Positions 9,891 to 19,294 of a stretch of 64,000 nucleotides of DNA are shown here, one piece after another (the stretch's first letter is position 1; each line of letters starts with the position of its first letter). The position numbers and the translations under genes are program-made. This DNA comes from Bacteroidota bacterium (GTDB lineage Bacteria > Bacteroidota > Bacteroidia > Bacteroidales > F082): contig WOUZ01000007.1 in the NCBI GenBank assembly GCA_009773165.1, positions 124,001 through 188,000 on the forward strand, in the 5' to 3' direction. Below the pieces are notes generated by a model. It worked only from the letters and a program-made list of their open reading frames with translations, did not search any database and was not told the DNA's origin.

Positions 9891-11183
9891 ATGAATGGTA
9901 AAATCACATTAAAAATCATGTTCCTGGTTTGCTTTGTTTTTGCCAGTATGCAAGGACAAGCACAATGGATTGACAAACTGCGACTGTTTCCCATTCCGCA
10001 GACCCCATACGAGATGAACCGATTCAATACCAGGGTTTATTTTCCAGAGCCTGGTGTCACATTTTATTCCTACCAGCAAAGTGGAATTCATTGGGCAGCT
10101 TATACCATTGGACGGACTATTAATGATTATGACAGTATTCAAAGTCTGTTCTCAGAAGGAGAAAATTACTACTCAACCTATCTGATGGATTTGTATTTTC
10201 TTGACCAATACACCGGATATGCAGCTGTCTCATACGATATGTTTATCCAAATTAATAAAACCACCAATGGAGGCTCGAACTGGACAAAAGTCGAAAACAA
10301 CACCCCAACCTGGAGAGTAGAAAAAATTTGCTATCCAAATGAGAATCTGGGATACTATGTCTCCTACTATGGTTTCTCTTCAGGACACTTTAATTTAATT
10401 CTTTCGAATAATGGTAATTGCACTGCCAAAAGTGTAGATCTAAAATACAAGGATGCAAATCTGATCCATTTTATTGATGATTCGACTGGTTTTATTGTTT
10501 GCCGCGACACATTGAATAATTATGTTTTGCTGAGGACACAAGATTCGGCCAGCAGCTGGACTGAAGTCATTCATAATGGTTCTGATACATTAAAAGCCAT
10601 CCATTTCCCAACTCATGCTAACGGCTTTGTAATCAGCAGAAATGGCACATTATATATAACAACCGACGCTGGTCTTAGCTGGATTAAGAAAGAGGAACTG
10701 ACTAATGAGCCAACAAATGATATCCATTTTGTCAATAGTCAGCTAGGCTATATTTCATGCAATAATGGTCAGTTGCTTAAAACAACCAATGCTGGCGAAA
10801 GCTGGAGCACTGAAAACACCGATATTGGATTAAACCTGCTTCAAGTCTATTTTGAAGATAGTGGTCGCGGTTTTATCCTTACGCCTACAGATTATCTTCA
10901 TACCAATTTCCATACAGGATTAAGTGCTAATGAAGAAACCCAGATTAGTATCTCCCCCAATCCAGCCAAAGAAAAGTTATTCATAAGTTTCTCAAAACCA
11001 TATGATTTACTTTTTATTGAGATTTACGACATTGAAGGACTGTCTGTTACAGGTAAAATTGCGATTGCCAATAACATGATTGATATCAGTCAATTAAAAA
11101 ATGGCCTTTACTTCCTTACAGTAGAAACGGGTAATAAAAAATTCACAAAAAAGTTTGTAAAACTGGCATCTGATCAGGATTAA
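9891..11183 (+). CDS. secreted propeller-like protein with T9SS type A sorting domain
   Basis: A 430-residue exported protein. The N-terminus MNGKITLKIMFLVCFVFASMQGQAQ is a signal peptide ending at AQA/AQ. The body carries several short repeats of the YCF48/BNR-like type (TTNGGSNWTKVE, TTDAGLSWIKKE, TTNAGESWSTE), which suggest a beta-propeller. The last about 75 residues are a Por/T9SS C-terminal sorting domain (ISPNPAKEKLFIS ... LKNGLYFLTVETGNKKFTKKFVKL). The protein should therefore be exported through T9SS and either anchored on the surface or released. The ligand or substrate is unknown. The longer frame beginning with GTG at 9789 is rejected because it runs through the terminator and promoter. 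Confidence 0.85.
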   Translation: MNGKITLKIMFLVCFVFASMQGQAQWIDKLRLFPIPQTPYEMNRFNTRVYFPEPGVTFYSYQQSGIHWAAYTIGRTINDYDSIQSLFSEGENYYSTYLMDLYFLDQYTGYAAVSYDMFIQINKTTNGGSNWTKVENNTPTWRVEKICYPNENLGYYVSYYGFSSGHFNLILSNNGNCTAKSVDLKYKDANLIHFIDDSTGFIVCRDTLNNYVLLRTQDSASSWTEVIHNGSDTLKAIHFPTHANGFVISRNGTLYITTDAGLSWIKKEELTNEPTNDIHFVNSQLGYISCNNGQLLKTTNAGESWSTENTDIGLNLLQVYFEDSGRGFILTPTDYLHTNFHTGLSANEETQISISPNPAKEKLFISFSKPYDLLFIEIYDIEGLSVTGKIAIANNMIDISQLKNGLYFLTVETGNKKFTKKFVKLASDQD

Positions 11184-11231
11184 TTTCCAGATTCACTTTT
11201 CTTTCCATACAAACCTAAGAAGTCCACAGAA

Positions 11232-14200
11232 TCAATATTCTCCCCAGCTTTTGATACTAAGATCGTCCAGTGTATAGCGTGTGAAAGCATAAATAAAGGC
11301 ACTTGCTAAACGGGCGTTGGTGATAAGCGGTATGTTGAAATCCACGGCTGCCCTGCGGATGGTGTAGTCGTTCTGCAACTCGCTTTCAGTAAGATTTCGT
11401 GGGATATTGATAACCATGTCAATCTTACGCTCACGCAAAAGGTCAAACGCATTAGGACTTTCGGGTACATCAGGCCAATGAACCATCGTTGAAGGGATTC
11501 CATTTTCTTCAAAAAACTGATAAGTACCTCTCGTAGCAAACAAATTGTATCCTCGTTCAACAAGCATCACAGCACTTTGCAACAGTTCGGTCTTCGATCG
11601 CATAGGTCCTGACGAGATGAGAATATTCTTCTTTGGTATTTTATAACCTACTGATAACATCGCCTTCAGAATTGCCTCGTAATAATCATCTCCGATGCAT
11701 CCTACCTCACCTGTAGAAGCCATGTCAACACCCAAAACAGGATCAGCTTTACTCAATCGTGAGAAAGAAAACTGTGATGCCTTTACTCCAATATAATCAA
11801 TATCGAATAAAGTTTTTCCTGGTTTTTCAACCTTCTGTCCCAGCATGATTCGGGTTGCATAATCTATAAAATTGGTTTTCAATACTTTAGATACAAAAGG
11901 AAGGCTGCGTGAGGCACGCAAATTGCATTCGATCACTTTCACATCGTTATCCTTTGCTAGAAATTGAATGTTAAAAGGGCCACTTATTTGCAACTCCAAA
12001 GCAATTTCCCTGCTTATTTTTTTTATCCTGCGCAGTGTCTCAACATACACTTTTTGTGGCGGGAACATAATGGTAGCATCGCCTGAATGAACACCGGCAA
12101 ACTCAATATGTTCTGAAATGGCATACACTATTATTTCTCCTTTATCCGCGACAGCATCCATTTCTATCTCTTTGGCATCTGTAAGAAATTTTGAAACAAC
12201 AACAGGATGCTGTTTTGATACCTTTGTTGCCAGCTCAAGAAAATGCCGTAACTCACTGATATTCGACACGATATTCATAGCAGCCCCCGACAAAACATAA
12301 GATGGCCGCACTAAAACCGGAAAGCCTACCTCTTCAGTAAACTTAACAATATCCTCTACAGAACTTAACTCTTTCCAGGCAGGCTGATCAACGCCAATTT
12401 TATCGAGCATAGCCGAAAACTTGTGACGATTCTCTGCCTGATCGATTGACAAAGCCGAAGTTCCCAACAACTTAACACCCTGATTGTAAAGTCTTATAGC
12501 CAGATTATTTGGAATCTGTCCTCCTGTCGAAACAATTGTACCAAAGGGCTGTTCCAACTCTACGATATCCAGCACACGCTCAAGACTAAGCTCCTCGAAA
12601 TAAAGCCGCGAACTGCTGTCGTAATCGGTACTCACCGTCTCAGGATTGTAATTTATCATCACCGACCGAAATCCTGCCTTGTCAATCGTTTTCAGGGCAT
12701 TAACCCCCGACCAGTCGAATTCAACGCTACTTCCTATCCGGTATGCCCCTGATCCTAAAACAATAACAGAACGATCATCTGCTTCAAAATCAATATCATG
12801 CTCCGAACCATGATAGGTCATATACAAGTAATTTGTTACAGCAGGATGCTCAGCAGCAAGCGTATCTATTTGCTTCACATAAGGAATAATACCTCTTTGT
12901 TTTCGCCAGTTGCGCAGACTTACCTGAATTTGGTCATTGCGGCCGTAATCAGTATCCGAAAGAACGAGGCGAGCAATCTGAAAATCTGAGAATCCTTGCT
13001 GTTTGGCCTGTAGCAGTAATAAATCGGGCAGAGTTTCCAGGCTATGATACGATTCCAACTCAACAGAAGTTTCGTGTATTCGCATCAACTTATCCAAAAA
13101 CCAACGATCTATTTTCGTCTTCTGATGGATTTCTTCCACTGTATAGCCTTGCCGGAAAGCCTGTTCAATAACAAAAATACGTGTATCGGTAGGATTGCTC
13201 AGAGCAAGTTCAATGTCACCAACTTCTATTTCCTTGTTAGCCGCAAAACCGTGCATTCCTACCCCAATCATGCGTAAGCCTTTCTGAATCACTTCTTCAA
13301 ACGATCTGCCAATAGCCATGATTTCACCCACGCTTTTCATACTTGAACCAATCTCACGGCTCACACCCTGAAACTTATTCAAATCCCAACGTGGAATTTT
13401 GCATACCATATAATCAAGAGCAGGCTCAAAAAAAGCTGTCGTTGTTTTGGTTACACTGTTTTTAAGTTCATGGAGTCCAAAACCAAGCGCCAGTTTTGCC
13501 GCAACAAATGCCAAGGGATAACCTGTTGCCTTAGAAGCCAAAGCGCTTGAACGCGAAAGGCGCGCGTTCACCTCGATCACGCGATAATCTTCAGAATATG
13601 GATCGAGGGCATACTGCACATTGCATTCACCAATAATTCCAACTCGTTTTACTATTTCTATGGAGATTTTGCGAAGCTTATGATACTCACTATTGGTGAG
13701 GGTCTGCGAAGGTGCAACAACAATACTTTCACCGGTATGAATACCCAACGGATCGAAATTCTCCATATTACAAACAGTGATCACATTGTCGTAACAGTCA
13801 CGAACCACTTCATATTCAACCTCTTTCCATCCTTTTAACGACTCTTCAACGAGCACCTGATCGGCATAAGAAAAGGCTTTCTCAGCCAGATTTTTCAACT
13901 CATCCAGGTTGTTGCAAAAACCACTCCCCTGACCGCCGAGTGTGAAAGCTGCTCTAACGATGATCGGAAAACCAATTTCCAATCCTGCGTTCAGTGCGTC
14001 AGCAACTGTGGTCACAGCTACCGACCGTGGAGTTTTTATGTTGATAGACGCCAGTAGTTGCGCGAACTTCTCCCTGTCTTCCGTTTCAATAATTGCCTGA
14101 ACAGGAGTGCCCAACACTTTGAGACCGTACTTTTCGAAGATACCATCTTGATGAAGAGCGATGCCACAATTTAGGGCTGTCTGTCCGCCAAAAGCCAATA

Positions 14201-14450
14201 AAACACCCTCAGGCTGCTCCTTTTGAATAATTTTTTCTACAAAAAAAGGTGTCACCGGGAGGTAATATATGATGTCGGCAATATCCTCAGAAGTTTGTAC
14301 TGTTGCAATATTAGGATTGATAAGAACAGTTGTTATCCCCTCTTCCTTCAATGCTTTCAGAGCCTGTGATCCGCTATAGTCAAACTCACCTGCCTCGCCA
14401 ATTTTGAGTGCTCCGGAGCCTAAAACCAGCACTTTAGTTATTTTTTCCAT
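11232..14450 (-). CDS. carB: carbamoyl-phosphate synthase large subunit
   Basis: Makes carbamoyl phosphate from bicarbonate, two ATP and ammonia delivered by CarA, for pyrimidine and arginine synthesis. At 1072 residues it has the standard length. Two homologous ATP-grasp halves are visible: residues 1-400 begin with KVLVLGSGALKIGEAGEFDYSG, and the second half restarts at about residue 560 with VIVLGSGAYRIGSSVEFDWSG. A C-terminal MGS-like allosteric domain (about 935-1072) follows. Its start overlaps the end of carA by 13 nt, which indicates translational coupling. Confidence 0.98.
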   Translation of the reverse strand: MEKITKVLVLGSGALKIGEAGEFDYSGSQALKALKEEGITTVLINPNIATVQTSEDIADIIYYLPVTPFFVEKIIQKEQPEGVLLAFGGQTALNCGIALHQDGIFEKYGLKVLGTPVQAIIETEDREKFAQLLASINIKTPRSVAVTTVADALNAGLEIGFPIIVRAAFTLGGQGSGFCNNLDELKNLAEKAFSYADQVLVEESLKGWKEVEYEVVRDCYDNVITVCNMENFDPLGIHTGESIVVAPSQTLTNSEYHKLRKISIEIVKRVGIIGECNVQYALDPYSEDYRVIEVNARLSRSSALASKATGYPLAFVAAKLALGFGLHELKNSVTKTTTAFFEPALDYMVCKIPRWDLNKFQGVSREIGSSMKSVGEIMAIGRSFEEVIQKGLRMIGVGMHGFAANKEIEVGDIELALSNPTDTRIFVIEQAFRQGYTVEEIHQKTKIDRWFLDKLMRIHETSVELESYHSLETLPDLLLLQAKQQGFSDFQIARLVLSDTDYGRNDQIQVSLRNWRKQRGIIPYVKQIDTLAAEHPAVTNYLYMTYHGSEHDIDFEADDRSVIVLGSGAYRIGSSVEFDWSGVNALKTIDKAGFRSVMINYNPETVSTDYDSSSRLYFEELSLERVLDIVELEQPFGTIVSTGGQIPNNLAIRLYNQGVKLLGTSALSIDQAENRHKFSAMLDKIGVDQPAWKELSSVEDIVKFTEEVGFPVLVRPSYVLSGAAMNIVSNISELRHFLELATKVSKQHPVVVSKFLTDAKEIEMDAVADKGEIIVYAISEHIEFAGVHSGDATIMFPPQKVYVETLRRIKKISREIALELQISGPFNIQFLAKDNDVKVIECNLRASRSLPFVSKVLKTNFIDYATRIMLGQKVEKPGKTLFDIDYIGVKASQFSFSRLSKADPVLGVDMASTGEVGCIGDDYYEAILKAMLSVGYKIPKKNILISSGPMRSKTELLQSAVMLVERGYNLFATRGTYQFFEENGIPSTMVHWPDVPESPNAFDLLRERKIDMVINIPRNLTESELQNDYTIRRAAVDFNIPLITNARLASAFIYAFTRYTLDDLSIKSWGEY

Positions 14451-15523
14451 GCTTCAATTGCGTTGATAAAATGAGTAAAAAGGAAAGCTGTATCTGTTGG
14501 GCCACTTGAGGCTTCAGGGTGAAACTGTGTTGAGAAAAAAGGTTTTTTAACATGCTTTATCCCCTCATTGCTCTGATCGTTTAGGTTAACAAAATAAGGC
14601 AACCAGCCATCAGGGATACTTTCAGTTTTGACAGCATAACCATGATTCTGTGATGTCAGCCATGCCTTGTTTGTACCAACTTCCAAAACAGGCTGATTAT
14701 GACTCCGGTGACCAAACTTGAGCTTATAGGTCTCAGCACCGGTGGCCAGCGACAACAATTGATGTCCAAGGCAAATGCCAAAAATAGGGTGATTACCCTG
14801 AATGGATTGCTGTAAATGATTCACTGCAGTCATACATTGAACCGGGTCGCCAGGACCGTTCGAAATAAAGAGTCCATCATATTCTTCCTGTGAATAATCA
14901 TAATTCCAGGGCACACGGACAACGGTTGTGTCGTAGCGCAAAAGGTAACGTATGATATTACTTTTAACACCACAATCAACGAGCATTATTTTGTTTCTGC
15001 CAGTACCATACACTATTTTCTCCTTTATACTAACCTGATCTACAAGATTTAACAACGAAGGATCGTTTAATGAAATATCATCGTCAAAGATAATTTTTGC
15101 TAGCATCGTGCCTTTTTCCCGTATGATTTTGGTAAGCATCCGCGTATCAATCCCAAACAAACCAGGCACTTTTTCAGCTATTAACCAATCACCCAGACTT
15201 TGTTGAGCATTCCAGTGGTTAAATTTCTCGGAGTAATCAGCAATGATCAATCCAGAGGCATGAATGCGATCCGATTCAAAAAAGCGATACATCCCGTCTT
15301 CCATTGTTTTGGCTGGGACACCGTAATTTCCGATGGAAGGGTAAGTAAGGACGATAATCTGCCCACAATAGGAAGGGTCAGTCAAACTCTCAGGATAACC
15401 GGTCATGGCTGTATTGAATACTATTTCGCCACTGGTGGCAGCTTCATAACCAAACGACCAGCCACTGAACGACATCCCGTCCTCGAGCACTAATGTTGCT
15501 TTACGATAGTTTTTATCTTTCAT
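14438..15523 (-). CDS. carA: carbamoyl-phosphate synthase small subunit
   Basis: The glutaminase subunit, feeding ammonia to CarB. The protein has 361 residues: a small N-terminal CPSase domain (about 8-140, with GEIVFNTAMTGYPESLTDPSY) followed by a class I glutamine amidotransferase domain. That domain has the nucleophile motif FGICLGHQLL and a downstream HPE (QFHPEAS). It is first in the carAB operon. An intrinsic terminator ends only 14 nt before its ATG, leaving no room for a promoter in between, so transcription must read through that terminator (see the leader entry). Confidence 0.97.
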   Translation of the reverse strand: MKDKNYRKATLVLEDGMSFSGWSFGYEAATSGEIVFNTAMTGYPESLTDPSYCGQIIVLTYPSIGNYGVPAKTMEDGMYRFFESDRIHASGLIIADYSEKFNHWNAQQSLGDWLIAEKVPGLFGIDTRMLTKIIREKGTMLAKIIFDDDISLNDPSLLNLVDQVSIKEKIVYGTGRNKIMLVDCGVKSNIIRYLLRYDTTVVRVPWNYDYSQEEYDGLFISNGPGDPVQCMTAVNHLQQSIQGNHPIFGICLGHQLLSLATGAETYKLKFGHRSHNQPVLEVGTNKAWLTSQNHGYAVKTESIPDGWLPYFVNLNDQSNEGIKHVKKPFFSTQFHPEASSGPTDTAFLFTHFINAIEAWKK

Positions 15524-15537
15524 GGTTTAAAATTGGC

Positions 15538-15563
15538 AAAAAAAAAGACGGCTAATGCCGTCT
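15538..15563 (-). terminator. leader terminator / probable attenuator before carA
   Basis: On the minus strand AGACGGC-ATTA-GCCGTCT forms a perfect 7-bp hairpin followed by nine T, ending 14 nt before the carA ATG. A second hairpin (CCTCT-CCTC-AGAGG, plus-strand 15591-15604) lies upstream in the same leader. The segment at 15600-15606 can pair, with one mismatch, with the 5' arm of the terminator (15546-15552), as expected for an antiterminator. The regulator (PyrR-like protein or other) is inferred, not seen. Confidence 0.75.
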
Positions 15564-15665
15564 GGTAAATATCATAAATAATTGTATTAACCTCTGAGGA
15601 GAGGGCAATTTGCTGCTGTACACAATTCTGTTCCAAAAAATTCATTCCTTGAATGTTTCGGGGGA

Positions 15666-15673
15666 CAAAATTA
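15666..15673 (-). promoter_or_regulatory. -7 box for the carAB transcript
   Basis: CAAAATTA on the plus strand reads TAATTTTG on the minus strand (TAnnTTTG). It would start a leader of about 135 nt that includes the terminator hairpin at 15538-15563. No good -33 match is present. Confidence 0.45.
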
Positions 15674-15747
15674 GCAAAAAGTTGTAAGCCATGGAAGGTG
15701 AAGTCAAAGAAGTAAGAAGAAAAATTCTATAAAAAAACTGTTTGTTA

Positions 15748-16095
15748 CTATTTTGTGACGACCTCTATTGATCTTATTTTTAGTTCCTTTCCTTTTAACA
15801 AATTGGTATGCAAACTATTACAAAACGGACAAATTTTAAATACATCGATCGGTTCAAATTCATTACAACATGACTCACAAACAGCTTTAGCGGCAATTTG
15901 GTGGTAAATAAGTTCAGCCTCCGAAGCAATAGTCCCTCTAACAGCCTCTAGCATAGCCATCTCCAGTGCATCCATTTCAACGCCTGAGAGCTCACCTATT
16001 TCAAGTTGAACCTGTAAAACAGTATCTGCGCCGGCATTTTTTGCTTCTTCTTCAATAATCTCTGTGATTTGTATGGCAATTGAAAGTTCGTGCAT
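15748..16095 (-). CDS. hypA: HypA, nickel chaperone for hydrogenase maturation
   Basis: A 115-residue cytoplasmic protein that binds Ni through its N-terminal MHE (MHELSIA) and Zn through two Cys pairs (CESC and CPFC, near residues 72-94), and works with HypB. The start at 16095 is chosen because the MHEL N-terminus must be free to bind Ni; the frame could extend 20 residues upstream, but those are unlike HypA, and a -7 box lies inside that extension. It is a single gene. No HypC, D, E or F and no [NiFe]-hydrogenase gene is in the window; hypB lies 11.8 kb away. Confidence 0.93.
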   Translation of the reverse strand: MHELSIAIQITEIIEEEAKNAGADTVLQVQLEIGELSGVEMDALEMAMLEAVRGTIASEAELIYHQIAAKAVCESCCNEFEPIDVFKICPFCNSLHTNLLKGKELKIRSIEVVTK

Positions 16096-16113
16096 GATAT
16101 TCCTATGAAGTGG

Positions 16114-16121
16114 CAAAATTA
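16114..16121 (-). promoter_or_regulatory. -7 box for hypA
   Basis: CAAAATTA on the plus strand reads TAATTTTG on the minus strand, 18 nt before the ATG at 16095. It supports the shorter HypA. Confidence 0.5.
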
Positions 16122-16324
16122 CACAAAACGAGGTCATTCTATGAAAACAATGCATGAGTTTATAAATTCTTTAAGCTCCCTTTACAAAGAAGGGATCTAA
16201 AATGGATTTTGTTACCTGAATGCCTGAAAATAACCTACTTTTCAGATCTGGCGATCTAATTTAAATAATAACTGATAAGAGATTAATCTTGAATAATTTA
16301 CATGGAAACTTCAAAACCAGGATT

Positions 16325-18913
16325 TTACTTTACAATCGTCAAGCTCCCTTGTAATTGCTGCTCTATCAAGCCCTCGAGGGTTTGAAAAAAGACTTTACAC
16401 GTATAAAAATACGTCCCTGCTGAACAATCTTTGCCTGTTTTCATATCTTTTCCATCCCAATTCAAAGCAGGCTCTGAGGTTTGAAAAACGACATTACCCC
16501 AACGATTGAATACTGTCATTTCAACACGCTCCACATTGGCTTTAGGATTGGTTGAAGGATAGTTAAGAGGTATAAATAAATCATTGAAATTGTCGCCATT
16601 AGGAGTGAAAACATTTGGCAACTCATAAAGTGGGCAAGTATCCCAATCGATACAAACAGTGTTGGACGCCTCCGAAATATTTCCGGTAGAATCTACTGCC
16701 TTTACATAATAACATGCTGTTACAAAATCGATTCCCTGATGCAAAAATTCGGTTTGATTTGCCGGAATAGCAGCCAACAGGGAAAGATCAGTGCCAGATG
16801 AAATGGAGTAGAAGATCTGATATTCTTTTGTATCAACGTAACAACTATCATACAACAGATTGATTTTGATAAGGTTGGAAATATCTTTACAATTTGTTTC
16901 AACAGTGATATCCGGCGGACATGGTGCAACAATGTCTTTTGGTATACCTGTCACAATCTGTGAGTAATTGATTATTGGATCAACAAAACCTGAAGTAGAA
17001 AAGCCACCTGTAGTTCTGACATAATAGGTGTATTCCTGCCCGTTTTCGAGACCCTCGTCGAGAAAAGAATCTGTGGTACTACTACCTATTTTCATAAAAA
17101 CACCCCCGTTTTGCTTAAAAATTTCAGTACTGTCGTTTGACCATGGAACATTTGCTGTCCAACTCAAAAGGAGTGCTTTATCGGTTGGACCAGCTTGCAA
17201 AAAGACCGATGCCGCTTGTTTGCTACTACCAATTTCGCCAACAGTTTCACTTTTTAAAAGTACCTCATAAACAGCTTCACTACCTAAGTTATTGAGGTTG
17301 ATAGTTGCATCACTACAAATAGTATCATTCAGTCCAATTCCCGTATAAACAAGTTGAGTGTCAGCTCCATTCAATCTGTAAACCTGATACGTAAATGGCC
17401 CCGGATATTGAATCGTATCTAACTCAGTGGGTTGTGCCCAGGCAAGCAAGACCTTGCCCTGGCTGAGGTTGAGACTATCGTTGCTCACATTTGTAATAAC
17501 CGGGAGATCGCGCTTAAGACTTGCACATACCTGAAAACTTGCAATACTCTCAGCTCCGTCTTCAAAATAGGCAGTGATGAGGTAACAATAATCAACTCCT
17601 GGCACTAGTCCTTGACCCTGATCGTCATCACGGTAACTAGTTATATTTCTATCTGTTATGATTGCTATTCTGCTAAAACCAGCTGACACCGGGACCCCGC
17701 TTTGACATTCTCCCGGCACAAAATCAGAAATACCATTTCGCCGGTAAAGATAAAAGCCTTTGCTGTTTTCGCACTTACTATAGTTCCAACTCAGATTGAC
17801 GCCATTACCTAAAGCTTCACCAGCAAATACATCCACAGCCGGAGCAACAACAGAAATGACTGTACTCTGAAACGCAGTCAGACTCACCTCCGGATGGTTA
17901 TCCTTTGCCTTGAATAATGCATTGTAAGAAATTTTCCGCACTTGTTCACAGGTAGTGTTCCAAAAGAAAGTAGTTGAGGCTGTTGGTGTTCCTGTGGCGG
18001 GATCAGGAATTAATGTAGCCGGGTTGTTGTCCTCAAAAGGGGCTCCCGTGGCTGTTAGTGTGACTCCATTATTATCAGGATCAGTGGCCGAAACGTCAAA
18101 AGTTAGCTGGTTTCCTGCCACAACACAATGGTTGGAAGCCATTGTTATCACTGGAGGATTGTTGTCACAGGCACCAATAAGTATTTGCATATCTCGAACT
18201 ACCGAACCAATTTTTGTCCCGGAGCGCCATTCTTCAATTTCAAATGCTACATTATATTCACCTTGCAGAACAGGAGCATCCCAGGTTAGGTCGCCAGTAA
18301 CAGGGTCAATTTCGAAACTCGTGGAAGCCAGGGGAAGAGTATAACCCGGAATTTCAAGTCCTTGCATTCCGCGGCAATTCACAAGTTTATAACTCAGACT
18401 ATCTTCATCAGGATCGAAAGCTGAGGGGTTGTGAATATAAATTTTACCAACACAACCCTGGTCAATAGGTGGATTCAGCAGCTGAACCGAATTATTCTCT
18501 TCCAAAAAAGGATTGATAACAAGCAAGCTCTCCACATAGATAGGGACATTTACTGAGTTTGGTATGTTTACCACCCCAAAGTTTCGGTTTGGATCTTCAA
18601 CCGATATTATATAATTCCCTGAGCCCGGAAAGGTGTGATTCATCTGATAAATATTCAAGGTATAGTTATCAGCAAGTGCCTGAAACTGTATACGGGGAAT
18701 CTCACTTTGACTGTTATCTCCCCAGATTATCGGCAATGAAGTACGCACATCGTCAGCCGGACTAGGGGTATACGTGTACATCGTTATGGTCACTTCATAG
18801 GTAAGCCCTTGAACCCATCGATACGTAATTTCTGCTGCGCGCTGATGTGTTGCGACAGCACTCAAACCCCAGAAGAGCATCAAAATCAGCAGATATCCTT
18901 TTCTAAATCGCAT
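16325..18913 (-). CDS. large secreted protein with CHU_C (T9SS type B) C-terminal domain
   Basis: An 862-residue exported protein. It has a signal peptide (MRFRKGYLLILMLFWGLSAVATHQ). The body is made of beta-sandwich modules: a cadherin/PKD-like region near 225-330 (SATDPDNNGVTLTATG) and fibronectin type III-like stretches to about 750. The C-terminus is a gliding-motility-associated CHU_C domain (LPNVFTPNGDNFNDLF, FNRWGNVVFQ, NWDGKD, AGTYFYTCK) over about residues 765-862. CHU_C marks T9SS substrates that are often surface adhesins of a thousand or more residues. The role in adhesion is inferred. It is a stand-alone gene. Confidence 0.85.
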   Translation of the reverse strand: MRFRKGYLLILMLFWGLSAVATHQRAAEITYRWVQGLTYEVTITMYTYTPSPADDVRTSLPIIWGDNSQSEIPRIQFQALADNYTLNIYQMNHTFPGSGNYIISVEDPNRNFGVVNIPNSVNVPIYVESLLVINPFLEENNSVQLLNPPIDQGCVGKIYIHNPSAFDPDEDSLSYKLVNCRGMQGLEIPGYTLPLASTSFEIDPVTGDLTWDAPVLQGEYNVAFEIEEWRSGTKIGSVVRDMQILIGACDNNPPVITMASNHCVVAGNQLTFDVSATDPDNNGVTLTATGAPFEDNNPATLIPDPATGTPTASTTFFWNTTCEQVRKISYNALFKAKDNHPEVSLTAFQSTVISVVAPAVDVFAGEALGNGVNLSWNYSKCENSKGFYLYRRNGISDFVPGECQSGVPVSAGFSRIAIITDRNITSYRDDDQGQGLVPGVDYCYLITAYFEDGAESIASFQVCASLKRDLPVITNVSNDSLNLSQGKVLLAWAQPTELDTIQYPGPFTYQVYRLNGADTQLVYTGIGLNDTICSDATINLNNLGSEAVYEVLLKSETVGEIGSSKQAASVFLQAGPTDKALLLSWTANVPWSNDSTEIFKQNGGVFMKIGSSTTDSFLDEGLENGQEYTYYVRTTGGFSTSGFVDPIINYSQIVTGIPKDIVAPCPPDITVETNCKDISNLIKINLLYDSCYVDTKEYQIFYSISSGTDLSLLAAIPANQTEFLHQGIDFVTACYYVKAVDSTGNISEASNTVCIDWDTCPLYELPNVFTPNGDNFNDLFIPLNYPSTNPKANVERVEMTVFNRWGNVVFQTSEPALNWDGKDMKTGKDCSAGTYFYTCKVFFQTLEGLIEQQLQGSLTIVK

Positions 18914-18946
18914 CAGGATTTTTAAACTAGGTGATGTTTACCTATG

Positions 18947-18954
18947 CAAAGATA
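18947..18954 (-). promoter_or_regulatory. -7 box for the CHU_C protein gene
   Basis: CAAAGATA on the plus strand reads TATCTTTG on the minus strand, 33 nt before the start codon at 18913. Confidence 0.5.
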
Positions 18955-19268
18955 ATTTTACCACCGAAACAGGCCTTCATTCTCTCGCTTTTTTCTTTAA
19001 TTAACTTTTTATGTCCTTTGTCTTATAAACATAAAGTATCCAAACCAGGTCTCTATTAACGAATAATATCTATTAATAATGAGAATAATCCAGGATCAAT
19101 TAAAGATTATAAGATTCAATAGAGGTTAAATTAATATTAATTTAATATGTTGTTTATCAATATTATAATTAAATTATTATAAAATTATCTAAAACTAAAG
19201 CCTTATTTAGACTGAATTGAAATTAGATATATTAAAGATATTTTTCTTTATTTAATTGTTTTAATGAT
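18955..19268. other. AT-rich intergenic region upstream of the rex-hyd operon
   Basis: About 310 bases with no gene and very low GC from 19040 on. It contains a perfect 20-bp palindrome at 19126-19145 (TTAAATTAAT and its mirror complement). I see no classical Rex operator (TTGTGAA-type inverted repeat). The palindrome may be an operator or simply follow from AT richness. Confidence 0.5.
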
Positions 19269-19276
19269 TAATTTTG
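19269..19276 (+). promoter_or_regulatory. -7 box for the rex-hydCBA operon
   Basis: TAATTTTG matches TAnnTTTG. It overlaps the TTG at 19274 that opens the longest frame, so the ATG at 19295 is the likely rex start and the leader is short. Confidence 0.5.
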
Positions 19277-19294
19277 CTGCATGAATTATATCCG

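Noticed and set aside
18955-19268. Classical Rex operator before the rex-hyd operon
   Set aside because: I searched by eye for TTGTGAA/TTCACAA and TTGTTAA/TTAACAA pairs and found none; only the AT palindrome at 19126-19145 is reported.
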